Source: Angiostrongylus vasorum
Taxonomy: Eukaryota; Nematoda; Chromadorea; Rhabditida; Metastrongylidae
Direction: 5' to 3'
Length of the DNA: 64,000 bases
NCBI GenBank assembly: GCA_018806985.1
Contig: JADANN010000149.1
Location: forward strand, 868,001 to 932,000
Shown: positions 63,975-64,000 of the stretch, piece by piece
Position numbering within the stretch: the first letter of the stretch is position 1
How the letters are laid out: the number at the start of each line of letters is the position of its first letter
Notes under the pieces: model-generated
Seen by the model: the letters and a program-made list of their open reading frames with translations, nothing else
The model's database searches: none
What the model was told of the DNA's origin: nothing
Made by a program: the position numbers and the translations under genes

Positions 63975-64000
63975 GCTTACACGAGGTTGATAAACTACTT
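63975..64000. mobile_element. Possible edge of another PLE-type terminus
   Basis: ACACGAGGTTGAT matches the outermost block of PLE arms (AACACGAGGTTATT at 56059, AACACGAGGTGTTATT at 32341). The rest lies outside the window. Confidence 0.3.

Noticed and set aside
1..64000. CRISPR array, bacterial operon or prophage
   Set aside because: No regularly spaced repeats, no ribosome-binding-site-led gene runs, and the sequence has eukaryotic intron-like and retroelement features throughout.

Overview
The window looks like AT-rich nematode nuclear DNA, most likely from a strongylid (hookworm-like) worm. It has no long open frames, no operon structure, no rRNA and no intact tRNA gene. It has short exon-like islands with TTTCAG-type acceptors, many tRNA-headed short repeats, microsatellites and decayed retroelements. 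The strongylid placement rests on my memory that the RTE-type polymerase at 39-40.8 kb resembles copies common in hookworm genomes; no search was run.

The best supported content is mobile DNA. (1) A nearly complete Penelope-like element (PLE) lies on the minus strand at 32.32-34.82 kb. It has a reverse transcriptase (FDVTALYTN, MGQRLAPSLA and YVDD motifs), a C-terminal GIY-YIG nuclease and inverted termini of about 75 bp that carry hammerhead-like motifs. (2) PLE-type termini without coding sequence recur at about 16.1-16.3, 17.1, 24.95, 29.9, 31.8-32.3, 35.0, 42.2 and 56.05-56.42 kb, several as foldback pairs. (3) A 5'-truncated, multiply broken RTE-clade non-LTR retrotransposon is on the minus strand at 39.04-40.81 kb. 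(4) A mariner transposase fossil is on the minus strand at 3.33-4.11 kb. (5) Three short repeat families with tRNA-like box A/box B heads, here called SINE-B, SINE-C and SINE-D, supply more than 35 partial or full copies. (6) A further family of about 0.4 kb has two copies in opposite orientation, at 13.1 and 24.5 kb.

No host gene can be named. I list exon-like islands where an open frame of above-background GC is bounded by plausible splice sites or starts at an ATG. The best are 10000-10302 (+), the phase-matched pair 21480-21600 / 21751-21860 (+), 22763-22880 (-), 38748-38913 (-), 46673-46835 (-), 51084-51245 (-), 52519-52681 (-) and 58058-58246 (+). A 174-codon open frame at 15178-15702 (-) is another candidate. 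Several minus-strand islands are mutually phase-compatible and may belong to one or a few genes with long, repeat-filled introns. This is a hypothesis only.

Layout: 0-5 kb, long open frame, mariner fossil, SINE-B. 5-16 kb, mostly featureless AT-rich DNA with scattered SINEs and exon-like islands. 16-26 kb, foldbacks, microsatellites, a dense SINE cluster, the 21.5 kb gene candidate and a long hairpin at 23.2 kb. 26-32 kb, sparse. 32-35 kb, PLE. 35-41 kb, exon-like islands and RTE. 42-46 kb, PLE terminus, SINE-D cluster, 66-bp tandem repeat. 46-64 kb, exon-like islands, PLE foldback at 56 kb, SINEs and a long TA tract at 61 kb.
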